Notes: generated from the sequence alone by a model not told the origin. A stretch of 41,551 nucleotides of DNA from Moduliflexus sp964602655 (GCA_964602655.1 CAZRSF010000059.1:1-41551); one strand, 5' to 3'; shown: positions 1 through 9,184, counted from the stretch's first letter. Translations and numbers: made by a program.

Positions 1-150
1 TCTGGAATTGGAAACTCACATGTCAAGGAATAACTAATTGAGCAACAACTCTAATGGTTTATCTCGTAAAAATATCGCAGAAATGTTTGGAATGAACACA
101 AGAGAAAAACAAACGTGCCTCTTTCATCAAAGAGAACAAGGAGCCTATCT

Positions 151-1425
151 ATGAAAAAGATCAGTATTTTATTATTTGTATGCGCATTCGGATTGGCAGC
201 ATTGGCGAATGCGGAAACGGTCTTGCGAATTAACGCCTGGGATAACCCGGCGACCAATAAAGCGGTTGAAGAAATCAATCAGCGTTTCATGAAAGAAAAT
301 CCGGATATTACTGTTGAATTTACCTTCGCCCCAAGAGACCAATTCAACCAGGAAAACCCGATGCGTGTTGCTGCCGGAGATGTTGATATCTGGGCTGATT
401 TCGGATTTTCTAACCACATTCAGGACTATCATAAAGGCGCGGCGCTTCCGCTACGTTATCAAAATATTGAAGCAGGGCTGGTCGAACCATTAGACGCACA
501 GGCGTTTCTTCAGAATTACAAACCTGAAGCCGTACAAGACGCGATGACCTATAAGGGCAAGGTCTATGGCGTCTGCATGGGAAGCGTCGTCTTTTCCGGG
601 ATTTTTTATAATAAAGACATCTTTGCCAAATATAATTTAGCGGTTCCGACAACATACGAAGAGTTGGTGAATGTCGCCGAAACCCTGAAAGAGAACGGCA
701 TCACGCCGTTCACGACGGCTGGCGCGGCTGTCTGGCCGGTCAATATGAGCATGTTCGGTTTTCTTGCTCCGCTGATTCCAGATGGCGAAGCGTTCGAAAA
801 AGAGTTGTGGACGGGCGGCCCCGGCTACAAAAACCCGAAATATATGGAAGCGCTGGAAAAATATCAAAACCTGCTGTTGAATTATTATGAAGATGGATTC
901 CAGGCGCTTGAGTATAATCCGCATATCGGGCGGTTCACGTCAGGAGCGGTCGCCATGCTGCCGGATGGCATGTGGCAGGCGAATTCGATTGCGTCAGATG
1001 CGAAAGAAAAAGGGCTGACGTTCAACTTTGGCTATATGCCGATTCCTGCCAGCGACAATGCTGAGGATAATAAAATGTTTTTCGGAAAATACGATCTGCT
1101 CTGGATGGTGCATTCGAAATCGAAAAACAAAGACGCCGCGCTGAAATGGCTGGAATTCTTATCACGCAAAGAGAACTACCAGATTTTCATCAACACCGTT
1201 GGCTGGCTGCCGACGCAGGATGTCAGCGTGGAAAACCCGGTGTTGGCGGAGATTTCACAACATCCGATGAAGGTGTCGTTCGAACAGATTCATGTCGCCC
1301 GCCAGAATCAGGGACGCTATGCTGACGGTTCCATCGTGCACCTGAAACCAGTCGGCACCATCGAAACAGTCGAAGAGTTTGCGGATCTGGCTCAAAAAGA
1401 CTGGGAAGCGGCTGCGCCGAAATAA
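151..1425 (+). CDS. ABC transporter sugar-binding protein (family 1)
   Basis: Extracellular solute-binding protein of a carbohydrate ABC importer, which captures a sugar outside the inner membrane and passes it to the two permeases encoded next. The 424-aa product starts MKKISILLFV and has a hydrophobic signal segment ending in an ANA-type cleavage site near residue 21. The mature part has the family's N-terminal beta strand (ETVLRINAWDNP) and many tryptophans and tyrosines, as in sugar sites. I chose the ATG at 151 because AAGGAG lies 8 bases upstream and the signal peptide begins there; a longer in-frame start at 115 lacks both. The GH16 and phosphorylase genes downstream suggest a beta-glucan oligosaccharide ligand, which is inference. 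No ATPase gene accompanies it, so a shared MsmK/MalK-type ATPase is probably encoded elsewhere. Confidence 0.93.
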   Translation: MKKISILLFVCAFGLAALANAETVLRINAWDNPATNKAVEEINQRFMKENPDITVEFTFAPRDQFNQENPMRVAAGDVDIWADFGFSNHIQDYHKGAALPLRYQNIEAGLVEPLDAQAFLQNYKPEAVQDAMTYKGKVYGVCMGSVVFSGIFYNKDIFAKYNLAVPTTYEELVNVAETLKENGITPFTTAGAAVWPVNMSMFGFLAPLIPDGEAFEKELWTGGPGYKNPKYMEALEKYQNLLLNYYEDGFQALEYNPHIGRFTSGAVAMLPDGMWQANSIASDAKEKGLTFNFGYMPIPASDNAEDNKMFFGKYDLLWMVHSKSKNKDAALKWLEFLSRKENYQIFINTVGWLPTQDVSVENPVLAEISQHPMKVSFEQIHVARQNQGRYADGSIVHLKPVGTIETVEEFADLAQKDWEAAAPK

Positions 1426-1455
1426 GGTCATGACGTGAAGGTTTGACGGGTTCGA

Positions 1456-1488
1456 AACGTAAGGGCGAAAGGAGTTCGCCCTTACGTT
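1456..1488 (+). promoter_or_regulatory. Intercistronic stem-loop after the binding-protein gene
   Basis: A perfect 14-bp inverted repeat (1456-1469 with 1475-1488, 5-base loop) lies 30 bases after the binding-protein stop and before the first permease. It lacks a following T-run, so it is not a strong terminator. In malE-malF-type operons such hairpins protect the upstream mRNA and keep binding protein in excess over permease. The same role is likely here but unproven. Confidence 0.6.
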
Positions 1489-1534
1489 CAATCAAATGTT
1501 GCCAATACAGGAGTTTTATAGGAGAAATACACGT

Positions 1535-2659
1535 ATGATGTATCCTTTTCAACAAGGTAACGGCAAATTCCGTTGGGTTGTTCCTTATCTTGTACTATCA
1601 CCAGCATTATTGTTCTTTCTGATTTTTCATGTGTTTCCCTCGATTGCCACGTTCATCATTTCTTTTACAGACATGCAGCGCACTAACTATCAACCTGTCC
1701 ATTTTGTCGGATTAGACAATTATCGCGAATTTTTTCAGCCGGGAACGTTTCGCGATAAAGGGGTCGCGTTAAAAAATTCGATTGTGTTTACCGTCGTCGT
1801 GACGCTTGTTCAAAATGGGCTGGCGCTGGCAGTGGCGCTGATTCTTAATCAAAAATGGCGTGGTCGCGCGATATTCCGCGCGTTATTGTTCCTCCCGGTG
1901 CTTTTAGGGATGACGGTCAACGTCTTAACCTGGCGGCTGATGTTTCATCCCTTCGACGGGCCGGTTCAGAAGGTCGCGCAGGCCGTGTTTCAACCGGCAG
2001 AGTATAAACTGACGTATTCGACGTTTATGAAAATGAAAAAAGATGGCTTGCCTCAGGAATTCGTCAAAAGCTTGGAGCCATTAAAAAATAAGAATTTTGA
2101 CAACAAGAATCTCTTTTTTGAGGCCGTCGAAAAAAACGCTGGCGCAAACGCGACGCAGCAGTATCAGGCGCAACTCTTGCAGTATGCGGAAACGCGCGTG
2201 GTCTATAAATTTCTCTCTGATCCGCGTTTAGCCTTTCCGCTGATTATTTTTATTCAAATCTGGTCGTATCTCGGCTATTCATGCGTGATTTACTTGGCCG
2301 GGCTTCAGAGCATCCCCGGCGACTTGTATGAAGCCGCCAGAGTGGATGGCGCGAGCCGGTTGGCGCAATTTAAGCACGTCACCTTCCCGCTGATCGCGCA
2401 GTCGGTCACGGTAAATGTGCTGTTAGCGATTATCGGCGCGCTGTCAACGTTTGATACGATTTACCTCGCCACGAATGGTCAATTCGACACACAAACGATG
2501 GCGTTTTACATGTTCTCGTTAGCGTTTCAACAGACTGCCGGAGGCGTCGGCGGACGGATGGGATTCGCGTCAAGCGTCGCCGTGCTGCTCTTTGTGATGA
2601 TTTTCAGCGTTGCCGCTGTGATGCAAGTCTATCTGCGCCGACGGGAGGTGGAACTATGA
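1535..2659 (+). CDS. ABC sugar permease, MalF/UgpA-type
   Basis: Inner-membrane permease of the sugar importer (374 aa). It shows an N-terminal membrane segment (residues 16-42), several further hydrophobic segments, and a BPD_transp_1 coupling loop with the EAA motif (EAARVDGASRL, about 256-266) that contacts the ATPase. I start it at ATG 1535, preceded by ATAGGAG at good spacing; an ATG at 1496 would overlap no ribosome site. Its stop overlaps the next gene's ATG by four bases, so the two permeases are translationally coupled. An oddity is a hydrophilic Lys/Gln-rich stretch of about 50-60 residues (about 155-210) inserted between the usual GPVQ and LSDPRLAFP segments, longer than in most UgpA-like proteins. 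Confidence 0.92.
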   Translation: MMYPFQQGNGKFRWVVPYLVLSPALLFFLIFHVFPSIATFIISFTDMQRTNYQPVHFVGLDNYREFFQPGTFRDKGVALKNSIVFTVVVTLVQNGLALAVALILNQKWRGRAIFRALLFLPVLLGMTVNVLTWRLMFHPFDGPVQKVAQAVFQPAEYKLTYSTFMKMKKDGLPQEFVKSLEPLKNKNFDNKNLFFEAVEKNAGANATQQYQAQLLQYAETRVVYKFLSDPRLAFPLIIFIQIWSYLGYSCVIYLAGLQSIPGDLYEAARVDGASRLAQFKHVTFPLIAQSVTVNVLLAIIGALSTFDTIYLATNGQFDTQTMAFYMFSLAFQQTAGGVGGRMGFASSVAVLLFVMIFSVAAVMQVYLRRREVEL

Positions 2660-3495
2660 CCGAACAACCCAAATACGCTCAAATGTTCTTCAAATGGTCG
2701 TATGTCGGGATTGGATTATTTATCCTGATTGTCTCAATCTTCTATATTTTTCCAATCGCCATGCTGCTGAATGTCAGCTTAAAAACATCTACCGAGTTTA
2801 CCGCAAACCCGGTCAGTCTGACAGAGTCGTTTCATATCGAAAATTATCGAAACGTCTTGCGGCAAAGCGGATTTGCCCGGTCGTTTTTCAATAGCGTCTG
2901 GTACACCGTTGTGTCCAATGTGCTGACGTTATTCGTCACCGCCCTCGCCGCGTTCGTGATTTCGCGGAAATATGTCAAATACAGCGGTTTTTTCTACATG
3001 CTGTTCATGGCGGGGATTTTTCTGCCGAACCCGTTGATTCCGCAATTCCGCTTGATTGATATGCTTGGGCTGTATGGCAAGCCGTTAGGCTACCTGCTGC
3101 TGAGGATTAACCCTGGCATGATTATGCTCTTGATGGTTGGGTATTACAAAACCATTCCGCGCGAATTTGATGAAGCGGCGGCGCTCGATGGCTGCGGCAC
3201 AATCCGGTATATCCTGCAATTTCTGCTCCCGATGAGCAAACCGGTCTTTGCAACAGCGACGATTCTGTATTCCGTCGGCGTCTGGAACGACTTGATCGGA
3301 ACAACCATCTTTCTGACCAGTCCGAAATATTATCCGGTGATCCGCGTATTATTCATGTTCGTCGGCCAATACGGGAACGACTGGCCGCCATTGGCAGCAG
3401 CGGTGTTTATTGTCGCCATGCCGATTGTTCTGGTCTTTCTTGTCTTTCAGAAATATATCATCGAAGGCGCTGTCGCCGCCGGTTTGAAGGGATAA
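2656..3495 (+). CDS. ABC sugar permease, MalG/UgpE-type
   Basis: Second inner-membrane permease subunit (279 aa), partner of the upstream MalF-type protein. Six predicted membrane segments are visible, the first at about residues 15-40. The cytoplasmic EAA loop (FDEAAALDGCGTIRYI, about 171-186) is the ATPase contact. The protein ends in the short LVFQKYIIEGAVAAGLKG tail typical of MalG-like subunits. Its ATG overlaps the stop of the preceding permease (ATGA), which implies coupled translation. The GH16 gene follows after 28 bases, so it probably belongs to the same transcript. Confidence 0.94.
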   Translation: MTEQPKYAQMFFKWSYVGIGLFILIVSIFYIFPIAMLLNVSLKTSTEFTANPVSLTESFHIENYRNVLRQSGFARSFFNSVWYTVVSNVLTLFVTALAAFVISRKYVKYSGFFYMLFMAGIFLPNPLIPQFRLIDMLGLYGKPLGYLLLRINPGMIMLLMVGYYKTIPREFDEAAALDGCGTIRYILQFLLPMSKPVFATATILYSVGVWNDLIGTTIFLTSPKYYPVIRVLFMFVGQYGNDWPPLAAAVFIVAMPIVLVFLVFQKYIIEGAVAAGLKG

Positions 3496-3523
3496 AAATA
3501 ATTTCATGCAAAGGAAATGAACT

Positions 3524-4450
3524 ATGAACACGTTAAGGACAATTATCGGAATTATCGTCGCGCTTGCCTCTCTGACTGGCAGCGCAAATGCGCAAGACGA
3601 CTGGACGCTCGTCTGGCAGGATGAATTTGATGGTGCCAACATTGATCGCGGCAAATGGGATTTCGACCTCGGCAACGGCTTCTGGGCGAATCCCGCCGAG
3701 CAGAAAGACTGGGTGCAGGGCTGGGGCAACAACGAATTGCAGTATTACACCGACCGCGCCGAAAATGCGTCTCTAAAAGACGGAAGATTGCTTATCATCG
3801 CCCGAAATGAAACATACACAGGCGATGTCGCGGGAAAGCCGCACACCTTGCAATACACCTCAGCCAAATTAAAAACACGAGGCTTGTTCAGCAAAAAATA
3901 TGGCAAATTCGAAGCCCGCATCAAATTGCCGGTCGGCAAAGGCTTCTGGCCTGCGTTCTGGATGCTGCCGCAAGGCTCGGCGCATGCCACCGGCGTTTAT
4001 GGCGGATGGGCGGCTTCCGGCGAGATTGATATTATGGAAAGCTGGGGCAGCAAGCCGCAAGAAATCTGCGGCACGCTGCACTATGGCGGGCAATGGCCGG
4101 ACAATAAATTTACGACGAACACGTACACCTTTCCCGCCGGAAGCGCGATTGATGCGTTTCATGTGTATGGGATCGAGTGGGAACCCGGCGAAATCCGCTG
4201 GTATGTGGACGGCGAATTATACGTCGCGCAGCATGATTGGTTCAGTCAATCTGCGGGGCAAGCCGAACCGAATCCCTCTCCCGCGCCATTTGATCAACCG
4301 TTCTATCTGATGCTGAATCTGGCAGTTGGCGGGAATTTTGATGGCAATCCGGACGCCGCGACTTCGTTTCCCGGCATTATGGAAATTGACTATGTGCGCG
4401 TCTATGAATTAACGGGTCGTCCGTATCGTACCATTGAAAAACAGCCATAG
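3524..4450 (+). CDS. Secreted GH16 endo-beta-glucanase (laminarinase-like)
   Basis: Glycoside hydrolase family 16 enzyme of 308 aa with an N-terminal signal peptide (cleavage likely after ANA, residue 23). The GH16 active-site signature is intact: GEIDIMES at 166-173, with nucleophile E167, assisting D169 and acid/base E172. Other family blocks are WQDEFDG near 31 and YGKFEARIKLP near 126-136, with a Trp-rich substrate cleft. The overall pattern resembles endo-beta-1,3-glucanases (laminarinases) rather than kappa-carrageenases, but exact specificity cannot be read from sequence alone. AAAGGAA precedes the ATG. It lies between the sugar permeases and a large phosphorylase-like gene, so it probably cuts extracellular beta-glucan into importable oligosaccharides. 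Confidence 0.93.
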   Translation: MNTLRTIIGIIVALASLTGSANAQDDWTLVWQDEFDGANIDRGKWDFDLGNGFWANPAEQKDWVQGWGNNELQYYTDRAENASLKDGRLLIIARNETYTGDVAGKPHTLQYTSAKLKTRGLFSKKYGKFEARIKLPVGKGFWPAFWMLPQGSAHATGVYGGWAASGEIDIMESWGSKPQEICGTLHYGGQWPDNKFTTNTYTFPAGSAIDAFHVYGIEWEPGEIRWYVDGELYVAQHDWFSQSAGQAEPNPSPAPFDQPFYLMLNLAVGGNFDGNPDAATSFPGIMEIDYVRVYELTGRPYRTIEKQP

Positions 4451-4461
4451 CAACAGCCTGG

Positions 4462-4492
4462 CACCTCACAGGTTTCAAAAACCTGTGAGGTG
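4462..4492. repeat. Intergenic palindrome
   Basis: Perfect 14-bp inverted repeat (4462-4475 with 4479-4492, arms CACCTCACAGGTTT/AAACCTGTGAGGTG) filling most of the GH16-cupin gap. No T-run follows on the + strand. It is similar in size and placement to the other intergenic palindromes of this window but has a different sequence. Confidence 0.75.
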
Positions 4493-4515
4493 TAATTCCA
4501 TTCAGGAGAAGTTCC

Positions 4516-4935
4516 ATGTCAACCTGTCCTATACAAGTCAAAGAATTCGAAGAAGTCGGCTATCGCCCGCTTGTGGATTACGGCGCGTGGCGCGTCGCGA
4601 TGTTGAATTATATTGATGAACTGCTGCCGGAAAATATTGACAATGTGCAGCAGCATTCGGAAACTGATGAAGTGTTTGTACTTCTGAGCGGAGAATGCAT
4701 CTTGTTCACTGCCGATGTACGCGGAGATGTCGTCACCGATATTCAGGCATGTCCGATGGAGGCCGGAAAAGTCTATAATGTTCCCAAAGGCGCATATCAC
4801 ACGCATACGCTGACACCTGGCGCGAAAGTCCTGATAGTCGAAAATGTTGATACCAATGACAGCAATAGCCCGAAAGCGCGTCTGTCATCAGAGAATCGCA
4901 AAGAAATCATCCGTTTAACGCAAGAGTTGAAGTAA
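4516..4935 (+). CDS. Small cupin-domain protein
   Basis: Single-domain cupin of 139 aa. Cupin motif 1 is seen around residues 44-60 (H47, then E52, then LLSGE) and motif 2 around 89-97 (VPKGAYHTH, with H95 and H97). These histidines and acids could bind a metal. Cupins of this size include sugar isomerases, sugar-sensing modules and oxygenases, so the reaction cannot be named. A CAGGAGA ribosome site precedes the ATG. Its position between a glucanase and a phosphorylase-like gene suggests a role with sugars, as inference only. Confidence 0.85.
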   Translation: MSTCPIQVKEFEEVGYRPLVDYGAWRVAMLNYIDELLPENIDNVQQHSETDEVFVLLSGECILFTADVRGDVVTDIQACPMEAGKVYNVPKGAYHTHTLTPGAKVLIVENVDTNDSNSPKARLSSENRKEIIRLTQELK

Positions 4936-4955
4936 GTCGAAACGATAGTTTCGAC
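4936..4955. repeat. Short intergenic palindrome
   Basis: An 8-bp inverted repeat (GTCGAAAC at 4936-4943, GTTTCGAC at 4948-4955) begins at the cupin stop codon. The same arm sequence recurs within the longer palindrome at 30630-30665, so it may be a short member of that repeat type. Confidence 0.55.
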
Positions 4956-4979
4956 CTACGCTTTTCTGGGAGAGGAATC

Positions 4980-7900
4980 ATGCCAACAACACAATATCCA
5001 TTACAAGTCGGCGCAACGATTCTTCGCAATGCGCCGCAACCGGTCGCAGGAGAATATGTCGTTCTCGAAGGGGAATCCTACTACAAAATCGCCAATTACG
5101 ACGACATGCCGCCGTTTTTCATGACCATCGTCAGCGACGCGGATCACTGGCTCTTTATTTCCAGTACCGGCGGTCTGTCGGCGGGACGGCAAAACGCCAA
5201 CTCTGCGCTGTTTCCGTATTATACCGAAGATCAAATTGCGGAACATGCCGACAATACCGGTCATAAAACGATCTTGCTCATCACTCGCGACGGCAAGCTT
5301 CTGCGATGGGAGCCGTTTTCGGAACGAGACGCCGGAGCGTATCAACTCCAGCGTAATCTGTATAAAAACGTGCCAGGGAATGCCCTGATATTTGAGGAAA
5401 ACAATCGCGATTTGCAATTGACGTTCCGTGTCAGTTGGCGGGCGAGTTCGCGCTACGGGTTTGTCGTGACGGCGGATGTGCGGAACGAATCTTCGGAAAG
5501 TTGTCAGGTGCGCGTCTTGTCAGGTTTGCAAAATCTGCTGCCGTATGGCGTGACGGCGCAGACCCAACGCGCGTTCAGCGTCCTATTAGATGGCTATAAA
5601 CGCAATGAACTTGATCCGGCCACCGGCATCGGCATGTTCAGCTTGAGTTCCACGCTGACCGATTTGGCCGAGCCGAGCGAATCGCTGCAAGCGACAACGG
5701 TCTGGCAGACCGGGCTGGACGGGGCGCAATACCTGCTTTCCCCCGCGCAAGTCGCCGCATTCCGGCAAGGCGCAGGCATTCAGCCGGAAACCGACGTGCG
5801 CGGACGCCGCGCCGCCTATTTTGTCTCTGCCGCGATGACGCTGCCTCCTGCTGCGAAACAACGCTGGTATCTCGTGGCGGAAGTGAATCAAGATCACGCG
5901 CAGTTGGCTGCGTTACGAAAAGAATTGCGCACAAGTTCCCCGGCGGAGCTTGCGGCGCGTTTAGAAACCGATATTGCGGCAGGCACGGCGAATTTGCGGA
6001 CGCTGATCGCCAATGCGGACGGCTTGCAGGTCTCGGCGGATCAGATGTGTACCGCGCATCACCTTTCGAACGTGCTGTTTAATATCATGCGCGGCGGCGT
6101 GTTTGCGGACGGCTACCGCGTTGCGAAAGCGGATTTCAGCAACTTCCTCAGCACGCGCAATCGTCTCGTATTTGAGGCAAATCAGGCATTTTTGCAGGCG
6201 CTTCCAGAGCAACTGACGATTACCGAATTGCGGCAGCGTGCCATTCAGAGCGGCTCGACTGATCTCGAACGCCTCTGCTACGAATATCTGCCGCTGACCT
6301 TCAGCCGCCGTCACGGCGATCCGAGCCGCCCCTGGAACACGTTTTCCATCAATCTGCGCCAGCCCGACGGCTCGCGCAAGCTCGATTATCAGGGCAACTG
6401 GCGCGATATTTTCCAGAACTGGGAACCGTTGGCATACTCATACCCGGAATTTGTGGAAAACATGATCAGCGCCTTTTTGAACGCCACGACCGCCGACGGT
6501 TACAATCCGTACCGCGTCACGCGCAACGGCATTGAATGGGAAGTGCCGGAACCGGAAAATCCCTGGGCCAATATCGGCTATTGGGGCGATCATCAGATTA
6601 TTTACCTGCTGAAACTGCTGGAAACCGCCGCGTTATTGCATCCGGGACGACTCCCCGCGATGCTGAATCACCGCATGTTCAGCCACGCCAACGTGCCTTA
6701 CAGAATCAAGCCGTATCAGGAAATTTTACGCGACTGGTACTCCACGATTGACTTTGATTGGACGCTGGAAGAAGCGATTGAAAAGCGCGTCGCGGACATC
6801 GGCGCGGACGGCAAACTTGCGGCGGATGCTGACGGGCGTGTCGTGCATGTCACGCTGACGGAAAAACTGCTGATTTTGCTCTTGGCAAAATTCTCGAATT
6901 TCGTGCCGGAGGGCGGCATCTGGATGAACACGCAGCGCCCGGAATGGAACGACGCGAATAACGCCTTAGTCGGCAAAGGGCTGTCGGTCGTGACGTTATG
7001 CTACTTGCGGCGCTTTATCGGCTTCTCACTGGAGATGTTCGAGCATGCGAAGGACGCGCAATATGAAATCAGCGCGGAAGTCGCGCAATTCATGCAGGCG
7101 ATTCGCGCCGGATTGGAGCAATTTCAGCCTGCGATGCAATCCGGTTTCAGCGCGGCGACGCGGCGGGCCTTTATGGATGTCGTCGGCGAAGCGGGGAGCG
7201 CGTACCGGCAGACGTATTATCAACACGGCATTTCCGGCGTGGCGGCGACGCTCACAAAAGCGGAGATGATCGCGTTCCTCGAATTGGCGCAGGCGTATGT
7301 CGAGCAATCGATCCGGGCGAATCGCCGCGAAGATGGCCTGTATCATGCGTATAACACGCTCCGACTGGCCGATGGCGAGGCGTCCATCCGCAATCTGTCG
7401 TTGATGTTGGAAGGCCAGGTGGCGGCGCTTTCCGCCGGGCTGCTCTCCGGCGCAGATGCGCTGAATCTGCTGCGGGCGCTGCGCCAAAGCGACCTCTATC
7501 GGGCGGATCAGCACACCTATATTTTATATCCGAATCGCAATTTACCCGGATTTTTGCAGAAAAATACGCTCAGCGCCGAACAAGTCGCCGATTCGCGCCT
7601 GATCGCGGCGTTGGCCGCCAATCAGGACGCGACGCTGATGACGCGGGATGTTAATGGCGACTATCATTTTAATGGCACATTTAAAAACGCCAAACAGGTC
7701 AACGCCGCGTTGGCCGCGCTTGAAAAACAGCCGCAATACGCAGAGTTGGTCAAACAAGAGGCGGCGCAGATTCTCGACATGTTCGAGACGCATTTCGATC
7801 ATCAGGCGTTTACCGGGCGTTCCGGCACGTTTTTCGCCTATGAAGGTCTGGGAAGTATCTACTGGCACATGGTCTCCAAGCTGTTGTTAGCGACGCAGGA

Positions 7901-8477
7901 GAATTTTTTCAACGCGGTCGCTCGTGCGGAATCCGCTGCAATCATCGCGGATTTGGCGGCGGCGTATTATGATATTCGCAAAGGGCTTGGGTTCAACAAA
8001 TCGCCGGACGTCTATGGCGCGTTCCCGACTGACCCGTATTCGCACACTCCGGCGGGACGCGGCGCGCAACAGCCCGGCATGACCGGTCAAGTGAAAGAGG
8101 AAATCTTGACGAGATTCGCGGAATTGGGAGTATTCATCCGCGACGGCGCGTTGAGCTTCGCGCCGCGTTTGCTCCGTCCGCAGGAATTTCTCACGCAGCC
8201 GGAACGCTTCTGCTATCTTGATGTCGCGGGACAATCGCAGACAATTGACCTTCCGACAGGCTCTTTGGCGTTCACGTTCTGCCAAACGCCGATAGTGTAT
8301 CGCGCCGCCGAAACGCCGCAGCGAATCGAAGTTTTATTGGCTGATAACACGCAACAAACCGTCATTGGAAACCAACTGAATGCCGAGCTCAGCCAACACA
8401 TTTTCGCCCGCGACGGCTCTGTGCGGCAATTGACAGTGTTCACCACCGCCCAATATCATTCTTTGGCGACAGCGTAA
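4980..8477 (+). CDS. Large GH94-type protein, probable beta-1,3-glucan phosphorylase
   Basis: An 1165-aa cytoplasmic protein with no signal peptide. The N-terminal 60-110 region (HWLFISSTGGLSAGR, then FPYYTEDQI) resembles the beta-sandwich start of GH94 cellobiose/cellodextrin phosphorylases. The middle and C-terminal parts are helix-rich, consistent with an (alpha/alpha)6 barrel, with a WGDH segment at 535-538 holding a candidate acidic residue. A conserved-looking GMTGQVKEEILTR block lies near 1034-1046. The length fits the GH149/GH161 beta-1,3-glucan phosphorylases better than typical GH94 enzymes of about 800 aa. With the GH16 gene and importer upstream, I infer intracellular phosphorolysis of beta-1,3-oligoglucans to glucose 1-phosphate. 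The fold class is moderately sure; the exact family and reaction are inference. Confidence 0.6.
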   Translation: MPTTQYPLQVGATILRNAPQPVAGEYVVLEGESYYKIANYDDMPPFFMTIVSDADHWLFISSTGGLSAGRQNANSALFPYYTEDQIAEHADNTGHKTILLITRDGKLLRWEPFSERDAGAYQLQRNLYKNVPGNALIFEENNRDLQLTFRVSWRASSRYGFVVTADVRNESSESCQVRVLSGLQNLLPYGVTAQTQRAFSVLLDGYKRNELDPATGIGMFSLSSTLTDLAEPSESLQATTVWQTGLDGAQYLLSPAQVAAFRQGAGIQPETDVRGRRAAYFVSAAMTLPPAAKQRWYLVAEVNQDHAQLAALRKELRTSSPAELAARLETDIAAGTANLRTLIANADGLQVSADQMCTAHHLSNVLFNIMRGGVFADGYRVAKADFSNFLSTRNRLVFEANQAFLQALPEQLTITELRQRAIQSGSTDLERLCYEYLPLTFSRRHGDPSRPWNTFSINLRQPDGSRKLDYQGNWRDIFQNWEPLAYSYPEFVENMISAFLNATTADGYNPYRVTRNGIEWEVPEPENPWANIGYWGDHQIIYLLKLLETAALLHPGRLPAMLNHRMFSHANVPYRIKPYQEILRDWYSTIDFDWTLEEAIEKRVADIGADGKLAADADGRVVHVTLTEKLLILLLAKFSNFVPEGGIWMNTQRPEWNDANNALVGKGLSVVTLCYLRRFIGFSLEMFEHAKDAQYEISAEVAQFMQAIRAGLEQFQPAMQSGFSAATRRAFMDVVGEAGSAYRQTYYQHGISGVAATLTKAEMIAFLELAQAYVEQSIRANRREDGLYHAYNTLRLADGEASIRNLSLMLEGQVAALSAGLLSGADALNLLRALRQSDLYRADQHTYILYPNRNLPGFLQKNTLSAEQVADSRLIAALAANQDATLMTRDVNGDYHFNGTFKNAKQVNAALAALEKQPQYAELVKQEAAQILDMFETHFDHQAFTGRSGTFFAYEGLGSIYWHMVSKLLLATQENFFNAVARAESAAIIADLAAAYYDIRKGLGFNKSPDVYGAFPTDPYSHTPAGRGAQQPGMTGQVKEEILTRFAELGVFIRDGALSFAPRLLRPQEFLTQPERFCYLDVAGQSQTIDLPTGSLAFTFCQTPIVYRAAETPQRIEVLLADNTQQTVIGNQLNAELSQHIFARDGSVRQLTVFTTAQYHSLATA

Positions 8478-8483
8478 AAGACT

Positions 8484-8518
8484 GAACCCTGCCAGGGTTC
8501 CGAACTCTGACAGGGTTC
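8484..8518. repeat. Palindromic repeat, GGTTCGAACC family (imperfect copy)
   Basis: Imperfect inverted repeat of the CCTGNCAGGGTT type between the phosphorylase-like gene and the methyltransferase. Left arm GAACCCTGCCAGGGTTC and right arm GAACTCTGACAGGGTTC are separated by one base. It is related to copies at 17985, 30452, 32620, 33402 and 39098. Confidence 0.8.
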
Positions 8519-8536
8519 TAACGATAAGGAGAAATC

Positions 8537-9148
8537 ATGACATTCGATCAAAGAGCCGCCACCTGGGACGCGAATCCGATGCGTACGGAACGCGCCCGCG
8601 CGATTGCCGAGGCAATCCAAAACCGCTTGCCCCTGACGCCCGCCATGACCGCGTTCGAATACGGCTGCGGCACGGGCTTATTGAGCTTTGCGCTGCAACC
8701 GAAGTTAGGGCAAATTACCTTAGCCGACAATTCCGACGGCATGTTGGCGGTGTTGCGCGAAAAAATCGCCCAACAGGATTTGCTGAATATGACGCCGGTC
8801 AAGCTTGATCTGCTGTCCGATCCGCTGCCGGAAACTCGCTACGATCTGATCTATACCATGATGACGCTGCATCATATTGCCGAAACGGATCAGATTCTGC
8901 GTCAGTTTCACGCGCTCATGCATCCCTCCGGCTGGCTTTGTATCGCCGATTTGGATGCCGAAGACGGCACGTTTCACTCCGACGAAATCGTCCCGTATCA
9001 CGGCTTCGACCGTGCCGAATTCGCCGAAAAAGCCGCGCAAGCCGGATTCGAGCAGATGGATTTTACCACTGTCTTTTGCATGACAAAAGAGATTGCCGGA
9101 CAGCCCAAAGAGTTCCCGGTCTTTTTAATGATCGCGAAAAAAACATGA
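8537..9148 (+). CDS. Class I SAM-dependent methyltransferase
   Basis: A 203-aa single-domain Rossmann methyltransferase. Motif I is EYGCGTGLLS at residues 41-50, an acidic motif II (LADNSDGM) follows, and the motif IV/post region reads YTMMTLHHI near 110-118. It looks like the UbiE/Methyltransf_11/12 group. AAGGAGA precedes the ATG. It is the last + strand gene before a bidirectional terminator, so it may be the distal gene of the sugar operon. Neither its substrate nor a link to sugar use can be seen. Confidence 0.88.
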   Translation: MTFDQRAATWDANPMRTERARAIAEAIQNRLPLTPAMTAFEYGCGTGLLSFALQPKLGQITLADNSDGMLAVLREKIAQQDLLNMTPVKLDLLSDPLPETRYDLIYTMMTLHHIAETDQILRQFHALMHPSGWLCIADLDAEDGTFHSDEIVPYHGFDRAEFAEKAAQAGFEQMDFTTVFCMTKEIAGQPKEFPVFLMIAKKT

Positions 9149-9184
9149 TTCAACGCTCGCAATAACCACCTTCGAGTAAAAACA

